Shown here one piece after another: positions 16,277-25,349 of a stretch of DNA of 62,974 bases. A model generated the notes under the pieces. It made no database searches and had not been told where the DNA came from. It worked only from the letters and a program-made list of their open reading frames with translations. The position numbers were made by a program, and so were the translations under genes. Positions within the stretch are counted from its first letter, which is position 1. Every line of letters starts with the position of its first letter. The stretch is taken from assembly GCA_013390945.1 (NCBI GenBank), contig JACAUC010000006.1, positions 1 through 62,974 on the forward strand, in the 5' to 3' direction. The DNA comes from Candidatus Chloroheliaceae bacterium (lineage in GTDB: Bacteria; Chloroflexota; Chloroflexia; Chloroheliales; Chloroheliaceae).

Positions 16277-19200
16277 TCATGGCGAAGCGCGTTTATAGGA
16301 CTCAACCGCCGGTTTGGGGGAAAGGTCTGCACGATAAAGACCAAAATATTTTTCCTTAGCACTTAATTGGTTGTATGGGTCATCATAGTCCCGATCTATC
16401 AGACAATACCAGATGAGTACCGGAACATTATCCCAGTTTTGCCACACGCGCAAGGCTCGTTCCAGATAATCTTTTTGTTGCTCCAGCGTAACACCTCCCG
16501 TAGTCCAGCCTACTTCAGTAATCCAAATCGGACGATTATCACCTTGGTTCTGCATAAACGATTGTACATCTTCTAAGCCGCACTTGTAACTCCAGCGATG
16601 TCCCGCACTGCCATTACATACTTCTGGTGCGTCATCGACGCTATAAGGATGTAACGCTAAAGCATCAAAATAGCCTTTGACGTTATGTTTATACATCCAG
16701 TTCAAATATATTACATCACCTCCCGCCAAAGACGCACCCAAAATAACTGCACTTGGATTAGTTAACTTGGCCTTAATATATGCAGCCATGAGTAACTCCA
16801 CATAGCGAGCCGCATCTGGTTCGGCTATAGCAGTAGCATCACATCCCTGACGACCCCAGAACATAGCACAATTCGGCTCATTCCAGACTTCCCAGGCTAG
16901 AATCTGAGATTTATCACGGTAGAGGTTCACCAGATAAGCCAGCGCATCGGCATACTCTTGAGGGTTATTTGGCGGATACCAGGGATTGTATTTGGAATTA
17001 TCAGGGTTTACGTCATCACAAATCTTATCAGGTTGGGCGGATGCCCAACAGGGTGTTTCTCCAAACACAAAAATGATCTTCAGATTCTTAGCTTTTGCCT
17101 GTGATACCAACCCATCCAGTCTGTTCAAATACCAGTTGTCACCATAGTTAAATTGGCCTTTTTTAGGGCGTTCCAATAACCGCCAACTAACACCTATGCG
17201 TATTATTTTGGCATTTAGTTGATCTGCCAGTTCTAGCTGTTTTTTATCGGTATTGGTATCAGTGGTATGCAGGTTTATAGCTACGCCCAATGTCTGGGAA
17301 GCTATACTTTGAATATTCACACAATCCAGATGATTATTATTTCCGGCTATTTTTAAATCCGTACTCCTAAAACCGCGTAGCCTCAGACCTTTAAGCAAAG
17401 TGCTACCCTGCAAAGTCAGGCCCACCCCTCGTAAGCCTGCGCCGTCTATAATTATAGCTGGCCCGGTGCTACAATCGCTTTCAAGGCTGGCTCCCGGTGG
17501 TACATAAAGGGCTGTAGTGATTGTTACACTATTCCCGGTGGTCAGGGCAAAAGTAATCTTATCATTGTAACCGGCACTTCGTAGGGCATAAGAAAGCGTG
17601 CTTGAAGTTCCATCATCCAAAGACTTTCGCACTACTAGCGAAGAGGGATCGCCGCTACCAAAGAAAAGGATGCGATTATTAGAATAATCAGCGGCATAGA
17701 GACTATCTGTGATATCTATTGCCACATCGAAAACACCATTCAAACCACGCTCACTTACTACCCCACCATTATTGGCTACATTAGAAGTAAAATCCGGTTG
17801 ACCGTATACCCGAATAGCGTTAACATTACCGTTCCCAAAATAAAGCACTCTGTTATTGCCCTGATCAGCTACATAGAAACCACCGTAGCTATCTACGGTT
17901 ATTCCGACGGGAAGGTCAAAACTGGAAGAGCTGACTCCGCCTTGATTGGAGACATTGGAGGTAAAAGTGGATTGCCCATAGACCTGATTGGCCGTGAAGC
18001 TACCAGAGGGGAAATAAAGCACTCGGTGGTTAAAAGTATCACCAACATAAAGTCCACCTTTGTTATCCAGAGCCACACCATAGGGCCCATTCAAGTTGGC
18101 AGGGCCAACACCTGCGGTGCTAGAAGTAAAATCCGGTTGACCATACACCTGCGTAGCCACGACACTACCATCATGATAGTAAAGCACGCGGTTATTGTTG
18201 GTGTCAGCGACGTAGAGATCATTATTGCTATCCAGAGCTATTTTAATGGGATTGTTCAAGCTATGATCGCTGACTCCGCCATTGTTGGCTACAGAGGAAA
18301 TAAAATCAGGCTGACCGTACACGCGAGTTGCCACAATACTACCGTTAGGATAGTAAAGCACCCGATTATTGCCGCTATCTGCTATATAAAAACCGCCATT
18401 GCTATCTACAGCCAGACCATGCGGTTCTTTTAGGCTGTAATTGTTGATTCCACCGCTGTTAGAGGTAAAATCAGGCTGACCATATACCCACCTAGCTTTT
18501 AGACTGCCACTGGGGAAATAAAGCACTCGGTGATTAAAACTGTCGGAAACATAGAAACCACCGCTCTTATCCAAAGCCACTCCACCGGAGCCAGAAAGAC
18601 TCTGATTACTAACCCCACCGTTGTTGACTGTATTTGAGGTAAAATCAAGTTGACCATATACCCGTTTGGTACTCGGAAGCATCAATTTGTTCAGAGCGAA
18701 ACTGACTCTGGCACTACCTGTATCCTGATAGTATTCAATGCGAATAGATACTGTGGTACTATTGGAGTAAACCTGATAATTTAAAGCAGGATAGGAAAAG
18801 CAGGTATAATCCTGAGTGCGCCACTCATCAATCACCATTGTGCCGTCCAAATATAGACGTACTCCATCATTACCGCAGAGGGTGAATTGATAGGAGCCGG
18901 GTGTTATGGTATAAGAGCGTTCCCAGCGTGCCGACCAGTGATCGGAAAAGGTTAGACCTTGATCGGGTAGAGGAGCTAGTCCAGCTTGCCATTCATTATG
19001 ATCAAAATTCAGTGCAACACTATTGCCCTCATTTTTGAAGAGACTTGGCCCGCTATAAAGACCGGCATTGTTGTAATATTGAGTTTTCCAACCAGTAAAG
19101 TTGTTGGGCCAAACGTAAACCTGTGCGCCAGTAGCCGCAGTCCATACAACGTATCCGCTCGAAAAGTTTACCTGATATTGTTGAGCATTATTAATAAACT

Positions 19201-19654
19201 CGCCACTGGTAGGTGAACCTAACCATGAACTAGGCCCTCCCAGACCAATATAATAATCACGAATACCACCGCCAATTATAAAAGCTCGAATATCTCCAGG
19301 TAAAGCTCCTCCGGTCTGATGATGGAATATAGCCGGGCTGTACCATATTCCACTATTGAACGGTTGCCAGTACACACCCGTGCTACCCCATTCTCTTACT
19401 ACATCGGCAGGCTGTCCTAGGCGAGTAGTGCCACCTTCACGGTTGTAAGCATCAACGAAAGTTTGAGGATAAGCAGAACCTTGACCTACTGTATAAACCT
19501 GATAAGGCAGATTATTAACACGAGGAGTATAGATTGCCGGAGAAGCGAGAGAAGGTGTGGCAAAAAGTACCACTGCCAACAATACAAATCCTCCAGCTAC
19601 TGCCAACATAATGTGTGTATGTAATTTGCTGGCAAAATTCAGTAACAGTTTCAT
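16277..19654 (-). CDS. Secreted PA14-NHL repeat-GH-A clan glycosidase
   Basis: 1125 residues. The N-terminal signal peptide has a hydrophobic core at about 15-35 and a likely cut after SLAS. A Chloroflexota-type segment follows (TFVDAYNREGGTTRLGQP), then a PA14-like sugar-binding domain (about 190-330: YNNAGLYSGPSLF, CGNDGVRLYLDG). Next come six NHL/beta-propeller units (about 335-670), each beginning VYGQPDFTS and containing a NHRVLYF or NNRVLYY core, and then a beta-helix-like segment (TLSYALRSAG). The C-terminal TIM barrel (about 790-1125) has WEVWNEPN (acid/base Glu) and WITEVGW (nucleophile Glu), typical of clan GH-A (GH5/GH39-like). It probably acts on extracellular beta-glycans. ATG at 19654 with an upstream GAGGT. 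Confidence 0.9.
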   Translation of the reverse strand: MKLLLNFASKLHTHIMLAVAGGFVLLAVVLFATPSLASPAIYTPRVNNLPYQVYTVGQGSAYPQTFVDAYNREGGTTRLGQPADVVREWGSTGVYWQPFNSGIWYSPAIFHHQTGGALPGDIRAFIIGGGIRDYYIGLGGPSSWLGSPTSGEFINNAQQYQVNFSSGYVVWTAATGAQVYVWPNNFTGWKTQYYNNAGLYSGPSLFKNEGNSVALNFDHNEWQAGLAPLPDQGLTFSDHWSARWERSYTITPGSYQFTLCGNDGVRLYLDGTMVIDEWRTQDYTCFSYPALNYQVYSNSTTVSIRIEYYQDTGSARVSFALNKLMLPSTKRVYGQLDFTSNTVNNGGVSNQSLSGSGGVALDKSGGFYVSDSFNHRVLYFPSGSLKARWVYGQPDFTSNSGGINNYSLKEPHGLAVDSNGGFYIADSGNNRVLYYPNGSIVATRVYGQPDFISSVANNGGVSDHSLNNPIKIALDSNNDLYVADTNNNRVLYYHDGSVVATQVYGQPDFTSSTAGVGPANLNGPYGVALDNKGGLYVGDTFNHRVLYFPSGSFTANQVYGQSTFTSNVSNQGGVSSSSFDLPVGITVDSYGGFYVADQGNNRVLYFGNGNVNAIRVYGQPDFTSNVANNGGVVSERGLNGVFDVAIDITDSLYAADYSNNRILFFGSGDPSSLVVRKSLDDGTSSTLSYALRSAGYNDKITFALTTGNSVTITTALYVPPGASLESDCSTGPAIIIDGAGLRGVGLTLQGSTLLKGLRLRGFRSTDLKIAGNNNHLDCVNIQSIASQTLGVAINLHTTDTNTDKKQLELADQLNAKIIRIGVSWRLLERPKKGQFNYGDNWYLNRLDGLVSQAKAKNLKIIFVFGETPCWASAQPDKICDDVNPDNSKYNPWYPPNNPQEYADALAYLVNLYRDKSQILAWEVWNEPNCAMFWGRQGCDATAIAEPDAARYVELLMAAYIKAKLTNPSAVILGASLAGGDVIYLNWMYKHNVKGYFDALALHPYSVDDAPEVCNGSAGHRWSYKCGLEDVQSFMQNQGDNRPIWITEVGWTTGGVTLEQQKDYLERALRVWQNWDNVPVLIWYCLIDRDYDDPYNQLSAKEKYFGLYRADLSPKPAVESYKRASP
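17770..18680. repeat. Intragenic NHL-coding repeats
   Basis: Six units of roughly 150-170 bp encode the propeller blades. Blocks such as GTAAAATCCGGTTGACC and AAATAAAGCACTCGG are conserved at the nucleotide level. The divergence between units is larger than in the 30-bp repeat at 4421, so the expansion is older. Confidence 0.8.
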
Positions 19655-19686
19655 ACTTTTTTGATTACCTCATATCCTGAACTTAT

Positions 19687-19908
19687 TTAGGGCAAGCACC
19701 AAAACGTAGCAATAGTAGCGAAAGTTATATAACTTGGCCCGTAAACATCGGAATGTGTCGCTTGTCCATCCCACCAATCGGCTTTCATATTGACCGGAAT
19801 CCTGCCATTACGGCTAGGCGGCACTTCTGATTCGGGTTGATTGTTGAGGTTATATTTCCAGCCATTACTATAGACTCCCGGAAAAAGATGACAAAATGGA
19901 GGGTTGCC
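19687..19908 (-). pseudogene. 3' remnant of a protein gene
   Basis: Reverse-strand open stretch of about 73 codons. It has a protein-like sequence (YSNGWKYNLNNQPESEVPPS, then WWDGQATHSDVYGPSY) and ends at TAA 19687-19689. It has no start codon or ribosome site, and its 5' end stops at an inverted-repeat structure (19903-19958). I interpret it as the tail of a gene, possibly secreted given its Asn/Tyr/Trp content, cut off by an insertion or deletion. The family is not recognised. Confidence 0.4.
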
Positions 19909-20001
19909 TTATACTTGGTAAAATCGATCTTTCAATAACCCTTACCAAAGGAGGCAACTCTTGCTTGATAAAATCCATTTTACCACACCACCCTTAAAAT
20001 G
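19903..20001. other. Inverted-repeat structure, possible IS remnant
   Basis: GTTGCC-n6-TTGGTAA (19903-19921) is mirrored by TTACCAA-n4-GGCAAC (19942-19958), forming a potential stem-loop. The sequence just to the right repeats TGGTAAAAT-like words. It breaks the preceding gene remnant and carries no open frame of size. It could be the end of a lost insertion sequence, but this is weakly supported. Confidence 0.3.
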
Positions 20002-20042
20002 ATAAACCAGTATTGGCATCCAGAATACTCGGATTTGTGAAC

Positions 20043-21623
20043 TTATTTCGCTTTGAGCAGCGAAACGCTCTCCATATGATAAGTTTGAGGAAAGAGATCC
20101 ACCGTTCGTGCTTGCACCAGCCGATAGCCGGGACTGAGTAACTTCAAGTCGCGGGCGAGGGTGCTAGGGTCACACGAGACATAGACTATCACCGGGGGCC
20201 GGGTCTTCAGTAGGCTCTCCAGTAGGGCGGGTTCACAGCCACGCCGGGGCGGGTCAAGCAGAACTGCGTCAAAAACTTGGCCCTCTTCCTCCAACTGCAA
20301 AATATATTCTTCGGCTCGTGCCGCGACAAAGCTGGCTAAATTTTCCAGTTGGTTTAGCAGGGCGTTCTCATTGGCGGCTTGAACCGCACCTTCGTATTCT
20401 TCAATCCCTAACACCTTTGCTCCCCAACGGGCCAACTGCAAGCTAAAAGTACCCACTCCACAGAAGATGTCTAGCAGACGAGTGCCGCGCAATTCCAAAC
20501 CTGCCGCCGCGAACGCCTCAAATACCTGCACTACCAATTCTTCGGCCATCGGTGAATTGGATTGGAAGAAGGCTAGAGGGGGTACTCGGTAGGTCACGCC
20601 ATCCAGCACTTCTTCCAGATAGGGTAGTCCTCCCAACACTTCCAGTCGCCGCTTTTTGCCTTCACCCACAATAGTAAGGGAGGCATAATGGCCCAAGGCG
20701 GTTTGCATCTCTTCGACAAAAGGCTGTAAATCGGCCTGACCTAACATTCGCAGGATAAAGAGCAGGGCTGGTCGCTGTGCGGTTTCTGCTTGGGCTAAAT
20801 GTTCTAGCACTTTCAATCGGGCCGCTTCATTTTGGCTGTAAGGGGCAAGGGTTGTAATCTCTTCGGCAGAGATAGACATATCCCTTGAGACTGGCCCAAC
20901 CCGAATGGTTACTTGATGTACCTTGCCCGGTAAATATTTGTTTAAGGCGGCGCCAAGTGGCTCAATTGCCAAGTTTATCAGAGGATGGGCGATGTGGCAC
21001 GATTCGACAGGCACCAACCGGATACTATTCTGGCGATGGTAGCAGGGTCGTCCGGTGTTGCGATCAATCTGCAACTCGACGTTATTACGGTAGCCCCAAC
21101 CACTCCTAGCACCCACTGGGCCAAGCAAAGGTGGGTTTTCAATGCCACCCAGCCGAATAAGTTGATCTCGCAGAATCGAAGCTTTGAAGGCCAGTTGCGC
21201 GTCATATTGGGCGTGTTGCCACTGACAACCACCGCAGTTAGGCCACTTCTCCACGCCAAAATAGGGACAGGGAGCCTCCTGCCGCACTGGAGAGGGTTCG
21301 GTTATCTTCAAGACATTGCCCCGGAGGTAGCTCTTCTTACGTCGGTAAAGTTGCGCCTCTACTACTTCACCGGGCAAGCCACCTGCCACAAAGACCACCT
21401 GATTCGGGTTTGAGGTTTGCTCTGGTGGGAGTGGTTTGGCCTCTTTTGCAACGGTTTGGTCTATCTCTTCTATGACAGGGTTGTCCGGTAGCTTGTCAGA
21501 AGTGTTAGTCGTTGTGTTGTTGAGGCGGGCTACACATTCACCGCCGTAGGCCATCTCAAGCAGGCGTAAGTTGGTAGCAATTTCAGGCTCACGGGGTGGC
21601 TGATTTTTGTTTTTTCTGGGCAT
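20043..21623 (-). CDS. rlmD: 23S rRNA (uracil-C5)-methyltransferase, RlmD/RumA family
   Basis: AdoMet-dependent enzyme for 5-methyluridine in 23S rRNA (U1939 type), about 526 residues. The N-terminal TRAM domain is split by an unusual Thr/Pro-rich insertion of about 40 residues between GECVARLN and VVFVAGGLPGE. Fe-S cysteines follow in CPYFGVEKWPNCGGCQW. The methyltransferase part has DIFCGVGTFSL (AdoMet), LLDPPRRG and VSCDPSTLARDL with the catalytic Cys. I prefer the ATG at 21623 (MPRKNKNQ), since the 27 residues upstream look non-homologous. RlmC/TrmA-like paralogues share these motifs, so RlmD is the best but not the only name. It is divergent from pcp. Confidence 0.9.
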   Translation of the reverse strand: MPRKNKNQPPREPEIATNLRLLEMAYGGECVARLNNTTTNTSDKLPDNPVIEEIDQTVAKEAKPLPPEQTSNPNQVVFVAGGLPGEVVEAQLYRRKKSYLRGNVLKITEPSPVRQEAPCPYFGVEKWPNCGGCQWQHAQYDAQLAFKASILRDQLIRLGGIENPPLLGPVGARSGWGYRNNVELQIDRNTGRPCYHRQNSIRLVPVESCHIAHPLINLAIEPLGAALNKYLPGKVHQVTIRVGPVSRDMSISAEEITTLAPYSQNEAARLKVLEHLAQAETAQRPALLFILRMLGQADLQPFVEEMQTALGHYASLTIVGEGKKRRLEVLGGLPYLEEVLDGVTYRVPPLAFFQSNSPMAEELVVQVFEAFAAAGLELRGTRLLDIFCGVGTFSLQLARWGAKVLGIEEYEGAVQAANENALLNQLENLASFVAARAEEYILQLEEEGQVFDAVLLDPPRRGCEPALLESLLKTRPPVIVYVSCDPSTLARDLKLLSPGYRLVQARTVDLFPQTYHMESVSLLKAK

Positions 21624-21790
21624 TTTCTCAAACCTTTGAAATTTAGGTGTTACGTCTTCTCTTATTCTAAAAAATTGGTTGCTCCATGCAAATCTCTGAC
21701 TCACCTAAGATTGACAAGGTTGCGACACAATTGTAGCATATCTCTAACCCTAAAATGGGGGCCATAAAAACCTATTGTTAAGGAATAATT

Positions 21791-22456
21791 ATGACAGACA
21801 AAGTTATCCTGCTGACAGGCTACCCTCCCTTTGGTAGGCATACACTCAATCCCTCTGGTCTGGTAGCCGAGGCACTAAATGGGCGTGAAATAAGGGGCTA
21901 CCGGGTGGTGGGCGTAACCTTGCCCTGCGATTATAAACTTATGCCACCTCTTTTGGTGGGCTTAATTGAGCAGTTGCGTCCGGTAGTTATTATTGGAAGT
22001 GGCTTGGCCTTCGGTGAGAGCCAATTCCGCATAGAGCGCGTGGGCTTAAATTTGCTTGACTTTGGCTCTGTTTCTGACAATGGTGGTCACTTGTTAAAGG
22101 GCGAGCCTGCCGTGAAAGATGGCCCGACCGCTTACTTTACTACTCTACCACTCCTCAAGGTTGTAGAGCGGTTGCGCCAAGAAGGTATTCCAGCTTACCT
22201 CTCTAGCCATGCTGGCGGACACCTGTGCAACCATATGATTTATACCGCTTTACATCTGGTAACGCAGATGGATATAGGCCGACCCCTAGTGGGCTTTATC
22301 CATCTGCCTGCGCTACCCCATCAAGCTGCCGCCGAAGCCTTGCGCGATAATCTGCCGCTCTGCGCTCCCAGTATGAGTCTTGACCTGATTTTGCAGGGTT
22401 TGGAAATCGTAATACAAGAATCTATTTTGGGGTTAGATAGCCTAAATCGGGATTAG
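21791..22456 (+). CDS. pcp: Pyroglutamyl-peptidase I (C15)
   Basis: Cytosolic cysteine peptidase that removes N-terminal pyroglutamate. 221 residues with LLTGYPPFG-RHTLNPS at the start, IERVGLNLLDF, the catalytic Cys in HAGGHLCNHMIY, and the catalytic His in GFIHLPALPHQ, so the expected triad elements are visible. The start ATG follows TAAGGA. The extreme C-terminus (LNRD-stop) is encoded by a family 1 REP-like insertion: the stop TAG lies inside it. Without the 54-bp insertion the frame would end ...ILGLGKV. The change is outside the catalytic region. Confidence 0.9.
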   Translation: MTDKVILLTGYPPFGRHTLNPSGLVAEALNGREIRGYRVVGVTLPCDYKLMPPLLVGLIEQLRPVVIIGSGLAFGESQFRIERVGLNLLDFGSVSDNGGHLLKGEPAVKDGPTAYFTTLPLLKVVERLRQEGIPAYLSSHAGGHLCNHMIYTALHLVTQMDIGRPLVGFIHLPALPHQAAAEALRDNLPLCAPSMSLDLILQGLEIVIQESILGLDSLNRD

Positions 22457-22490
22457 AAATCCCTCCTACATAGGCATATTTTGGGGTTAG
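22423..22490. repeat. REP-like element, family 1, flanked by 14-bp direct repeats
   Basis: AAATCGGGATTAGAAATCCC then TCCTACA at 22444-22470 is a clean family copy. TATTTTGGGGTTAG occurs exactly at 22423-22436 and 22477-22490. The duplication plus insert equals 54 bp, so it keeps frame up to the internal TAG that ends pcp. Confidence 0.85.
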
Positions 22491-22527
22491 GGAAGGTTTA
22501 AAAGTTCAAAAAGGGAAGGTGTGTTTA

Positions 22528-24111
22528 GTGGGCAACGTTCCAAATTCAAAACTTCAAACTCAAAGCTTAAAACTTGTTTCGCCCCTGCTTCTCTTTGGGC
22601 TGGCTTTCGCCATCCGGCTAGTCTATGCCCTTCAGATTAATTTTCCGCCTTTAGATGATCCGGCTTATTATATACAAGCCGCCCGGTCATTGAGTGGCCC
22701 TCGTCCCTTAGACTTTGAACTTTCAATCATCTGGAATTTTCACCCCTTATTTGATAATGTGCGCCATCCGGCGATGGAATTTTGGATGCCGCTCTCCTCC
22801 TTCCTGATCGGCTTTTCAACTTGGCTGTTTGGAGACCACTTTTTCACGGCTCAACTTCCCAGCCTGATTGCTGGAGCCTTGCTGCCAGTCTACACTTGGT
22901 ATTTCGCGCGGCGTTTTCTACCGGCAGGGCTAAGCCTTGTCGCAGGTTTATTGGTGGCCTTAAACCCACTACTGGCTTACCAATCCGCCTTGCCAGATAG
23001 CTCGATGCTCTACGCGGCACTGGTTTGCCCGGCCCTTCTAATGCTGGGATCGCTAAGAGGTAAAGCGGAACGCTGGTTTCTAGGCCGGGCATTGGCTTTT
23101 GGTTGGTTAGTAGGATTGGCCTATTTAGCCCGCACTCCCGCCGTCTTTCTAGCCCTAACCTATTTTGGATTTTGGATTTTGGATTTTAGGTGGATAAATC
23201 GAAAATCGAAAATCCTTGAACTGTTAATGGTAATTTTGGGAATGGCTCTTCCGGTGGGAGGTTGGTCGCTTCGCAATTTTTTACTCTTTGGTTTTATCAG
23301 CTCTCCCGCTGGTACTCAAACGCTCTTTCTCTTTGATTACCAAGATTTGTTTAACTACCAAACCCCTGTAAATTTTGCAACTTGGCTGGAGGGAGGGTTG
23401 GGGAAGATTATCGGGATAAGGCTAGAGGCGTTAGGGAGTGCGTGGCGAAATGTGCTGGACGTGCTATTGCCTCCTTCGGCCCTAATTGCTGGTGTAGGGT
23501 TGGGTTGGTTGGCTTGGCTCGATAGGGCGGCTCGGTCTGCCGCCCTCTATAGTTTGCTCCTCTTTTTGGGATTACCGCTTATCTTTGCGGTTGCCAGCCT
23601 AAACGGGAGTTACTATCATTCGGTGGGGAGTGCGGCTCCGTTTCTAGTGGTGGGTGAGGTTTTTTTGCTTTGGCGTGGGGTAGGGTGGCTAAACGGTTTA
23701 CGCACAAACCATCCAGCAAAGGCTAGAAAGGGTTCCCAAGTTTTGTTTGGAATATTGGTACTACTCCACGCGGTTTTGTTACCGCTCAATGCAGGTGCCG
23801 CCATCGCCGTTCACCGCCAAGACGAACTACTCTATGGACGCATCAAGAACTGGTTAGCCGAACATCCTGCTCCGGCGGTCATAACCAACCAGCCCTCTAC
23901 CCTCAACTATAGTAGTGGTCAACCAGCAGTACGTCTACCCGCTAACGAAGATTTAGCTACCTTGCAGAGAGTGGCCGCGAAATATAACGCGCGTTATATC
24001 ATCCTAACCGAACAAGCCGGACGCTATCCGGGGCTCCTTGAATCGCCTAACAATACGCACTTTCCATTGGTTTATCAGGGTGGCGATTTTGAAATTTTTG
24101 CCGTACCCTGA
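22528..24111 (+). CDS. GT-C fold glycosyltransferase (PMT/ArnT/GT39-like) membrane protein
   Basis: About 528 residues with roughly ten transmembrane helices. The first luminal loop carries the acidic FPPLDDPAYY, the position of the catalytic Asp/Glu in dolichyl- and polyprenyl-phosphate-sugar dependent GT-C enzymes. The C-terminal 90 residues form a soluble domain (HRQDELLYGRIKNWL, then YIILTE). The likely role is transfer of a sugar from a lipid carrier to a glycolipid or protein outside the membrane; the acceptor is unknown. I favour the GTG at 22528, because AGGGAAGG ends 8 nt upstream; the GTG at 22519 overlaps that site. There is no sugar-operon context. Confidence 0.82.
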   Translation: MGNVPNSKLQTQSLKLVSPLLLFGLAFAIRLVYALQINFPPLDDPAYYIQAARSLSGPRPLDFELSIIWNFHPLFDNVRHPAMEFWMPLSSFLIGFSTWLFGDHFFTAQLPSLIAGALLPVYTWYFARRFLPAGLSLVAGLLVALNPLLAYQSALPDSSMLYAALVCPALLMLGSLRGKAERWFLGRALAFGWLVGLAYLARTPAVFLALTYFGFWILDFRWINRKSKILELLMVILGMALPVGGWSLRNFLLFGFISSPAGTQTLFLFDYQDLFNYQTPVNFATWLEGGLGKIIGIRLEALGSAWRNVLDVLLPPSALIAGVGLGWLAWLDRAARSAALYSLLLFLGLPLIFAVASLNGSYYHSVGSAAPFLVVGEVFLLWRGVGWLNGLRTNHPAKARKGSQVLFGILVLLHAVLLPLNAGAAIAVHRQDELLYGRIKNWLAEHPAPAVITNQPSTLNYSSGQPAVRLPANEDLATLQRVAAKYNARYIILTEQAGRYPGLLESPNNTHFPLVYQGGDFEIFAVP

Positions 24112-24127
24112 TAAAGTGGGTAGAAAG

Positions 24128-24988
24128 TTAAAGGTGCAGCTTAGCTTTTATTTTAACTAGCGTTTGCAAAAGTTTTGAGCGGTTATCCCAAGTATAAATC
24201 TTTATTTTGCAGTAATCTTGAAAACCTAGCCGCTCGTAAAGTGGCAGGCCCATTTGGGTAGAGTGTAATACCGCTGTAGAATAGCCCATTTCTCGTGCTT
24301 CTCGCAGTAGTTCCCAAGTCAGCCCTGTGCCAACGCTATGTTCTCGTGCGGCAGGCAGTGTCGCCGTCCAATAAAGACCTGCCGCTTGGCTGCCCGTATA
24401 CATAACGCAGGTTGCCACAGGTTGGCCTTTTATTAGGGCTATATAGGGCTTCCAAGGTGTATTTGCATTTAATCTCAAATTCCCCAGCGTCTCTTGATAA
24501 GCTTGAGTAACCTTGGCCGAAAACTGAAAGCCGCTGCAGGCCAAGTCAATCCAATCTTTGAGTGCTTGATAATCCTTGACCCGCTCCACCGTCAAACCTG
24601 CTGCTACTTGAGGCCGCTCTGAGAGGTGGTTTAAGTCGAGTGCCATACCGTGCCAGTATCCCCGGTAGGTAAATCCATGCTTCTCTAGCTGAGAACCTAG
24701 CGTCAGAGGTTGTGTGGCAGGCCCAATTAACCAAGTAACGGGCGTATTTGCGGCCTTGAAGCGAGCCACCGTTTCGGTTATCCTCTGGTTTAACTCTTCT
24801 GGTTCAAAGTGTGCATTCAAAATACGATTGAAGATGGGACCTCCGGTAGAAACCCATTTGACCTCTCTTCCATCGTAAATTTGGCCTTGCTTAATTTGCC
24901 CAAGAAAAAAGGAATATTCTGCTAAGTTTACTTCAATCTTTTCAACCAATGAGTTCTGAGGAGCTTCCATTTTTATTGCCTCAGCCAC
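24128..24988 (-). CDS. GNAT-family N-acetyltransferase
   Basis: 286 residues: a divergent N-terminal half and a C-terminal GNAT domain. It includes PVATCVMYTG (strand 4), the acetyl-CoA loop region LPAAREHSVGTGLTWELL, and LPLYERLGFQDYCK at the end, the usual xxYxxxGF signature. The P-loop is degenerate (REHSVGTGL for Q/RxxGxG/A). Double-GNAT proteins often have such an eroded first half. The substrate is unknown. GTG start at 24988 with AGGGAT upstream. It is convergent with the glycosyltransferase, 16 nt apart. Confidence 0.8.
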   Translation of the reverse strand: MAEAIKMEAPQNSLVEKIEVNLAEYSFFLGQIKQGQIYDGREVKWVSTGGPIFNRILNAHFEPEELNQRITETVARFKAANTPVTWLIGPATQPLTLGSQLEKHGFTYRGYWHGMALDLNHLSERPQVAAGLTVERVKDYQALKDWIDLACSGFQFSAKVTQAYQETLGNLRLNANTPWKPYIALIKGQPVATCVMYTGSQAAGLYWTATLPAAREHSVGTGLTWELLREAREMGYSTAVLHSTQMGLPLYERLGFQDYCKIKIYTWDNRSKLLQTLVKIKAKLHL

Positions 24989-25349
24989 GCTTTATCCCTT
25001 CCTGTATTTACTCATAACTATTTTTTGGACAGGGCTTTCTTTCAGGTCAGTTTGCTCTGTTTGCTGCCCTAAGATAAGCAGTTTGAAGGATCAGCAAAAA
25101 TTTAGCTTAACGTTGTTGGAACGGTTACTCAATTCAACCGGATATGCTCGATTGGCAAAAGGAGAGATCGGTTATAATGAGTGGGGTAGCTTCTGTCCCA
25201 AGATAAATTATTTACCAGTATACCAGCTTTTAAGTCAGAAAGTTTAGCATGAGGGATGAATCCAAAAAATTCTTTGCAAAAAAGGTAAAGGTGTAACAAT
25301 TGGGTTACCTCGCTATACCATTTGAAAATTTGGAAGAAGGAGTTTTTCT
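24989..25349. other. Divergent intergenic region
   Basis: 361 bp between the leftward GNAT gene and the rightward AhpD-like gene. TATAAT at 25174-25179 preceded by TTGGCA with a 15-nt spacer is a possible promoter for the AhpD-like gene. AAGGAG before its start is a strong ribosome site. No repeats, RNA genes or open frames that I can support. Confidence 0.4.

Noticed and set aside
25153..25179. Confident promoter for the AhpD-like gene
   Set aside because: The 15-nt spacing is too short for a firm sigma-A call, and the distance to the gene is long.
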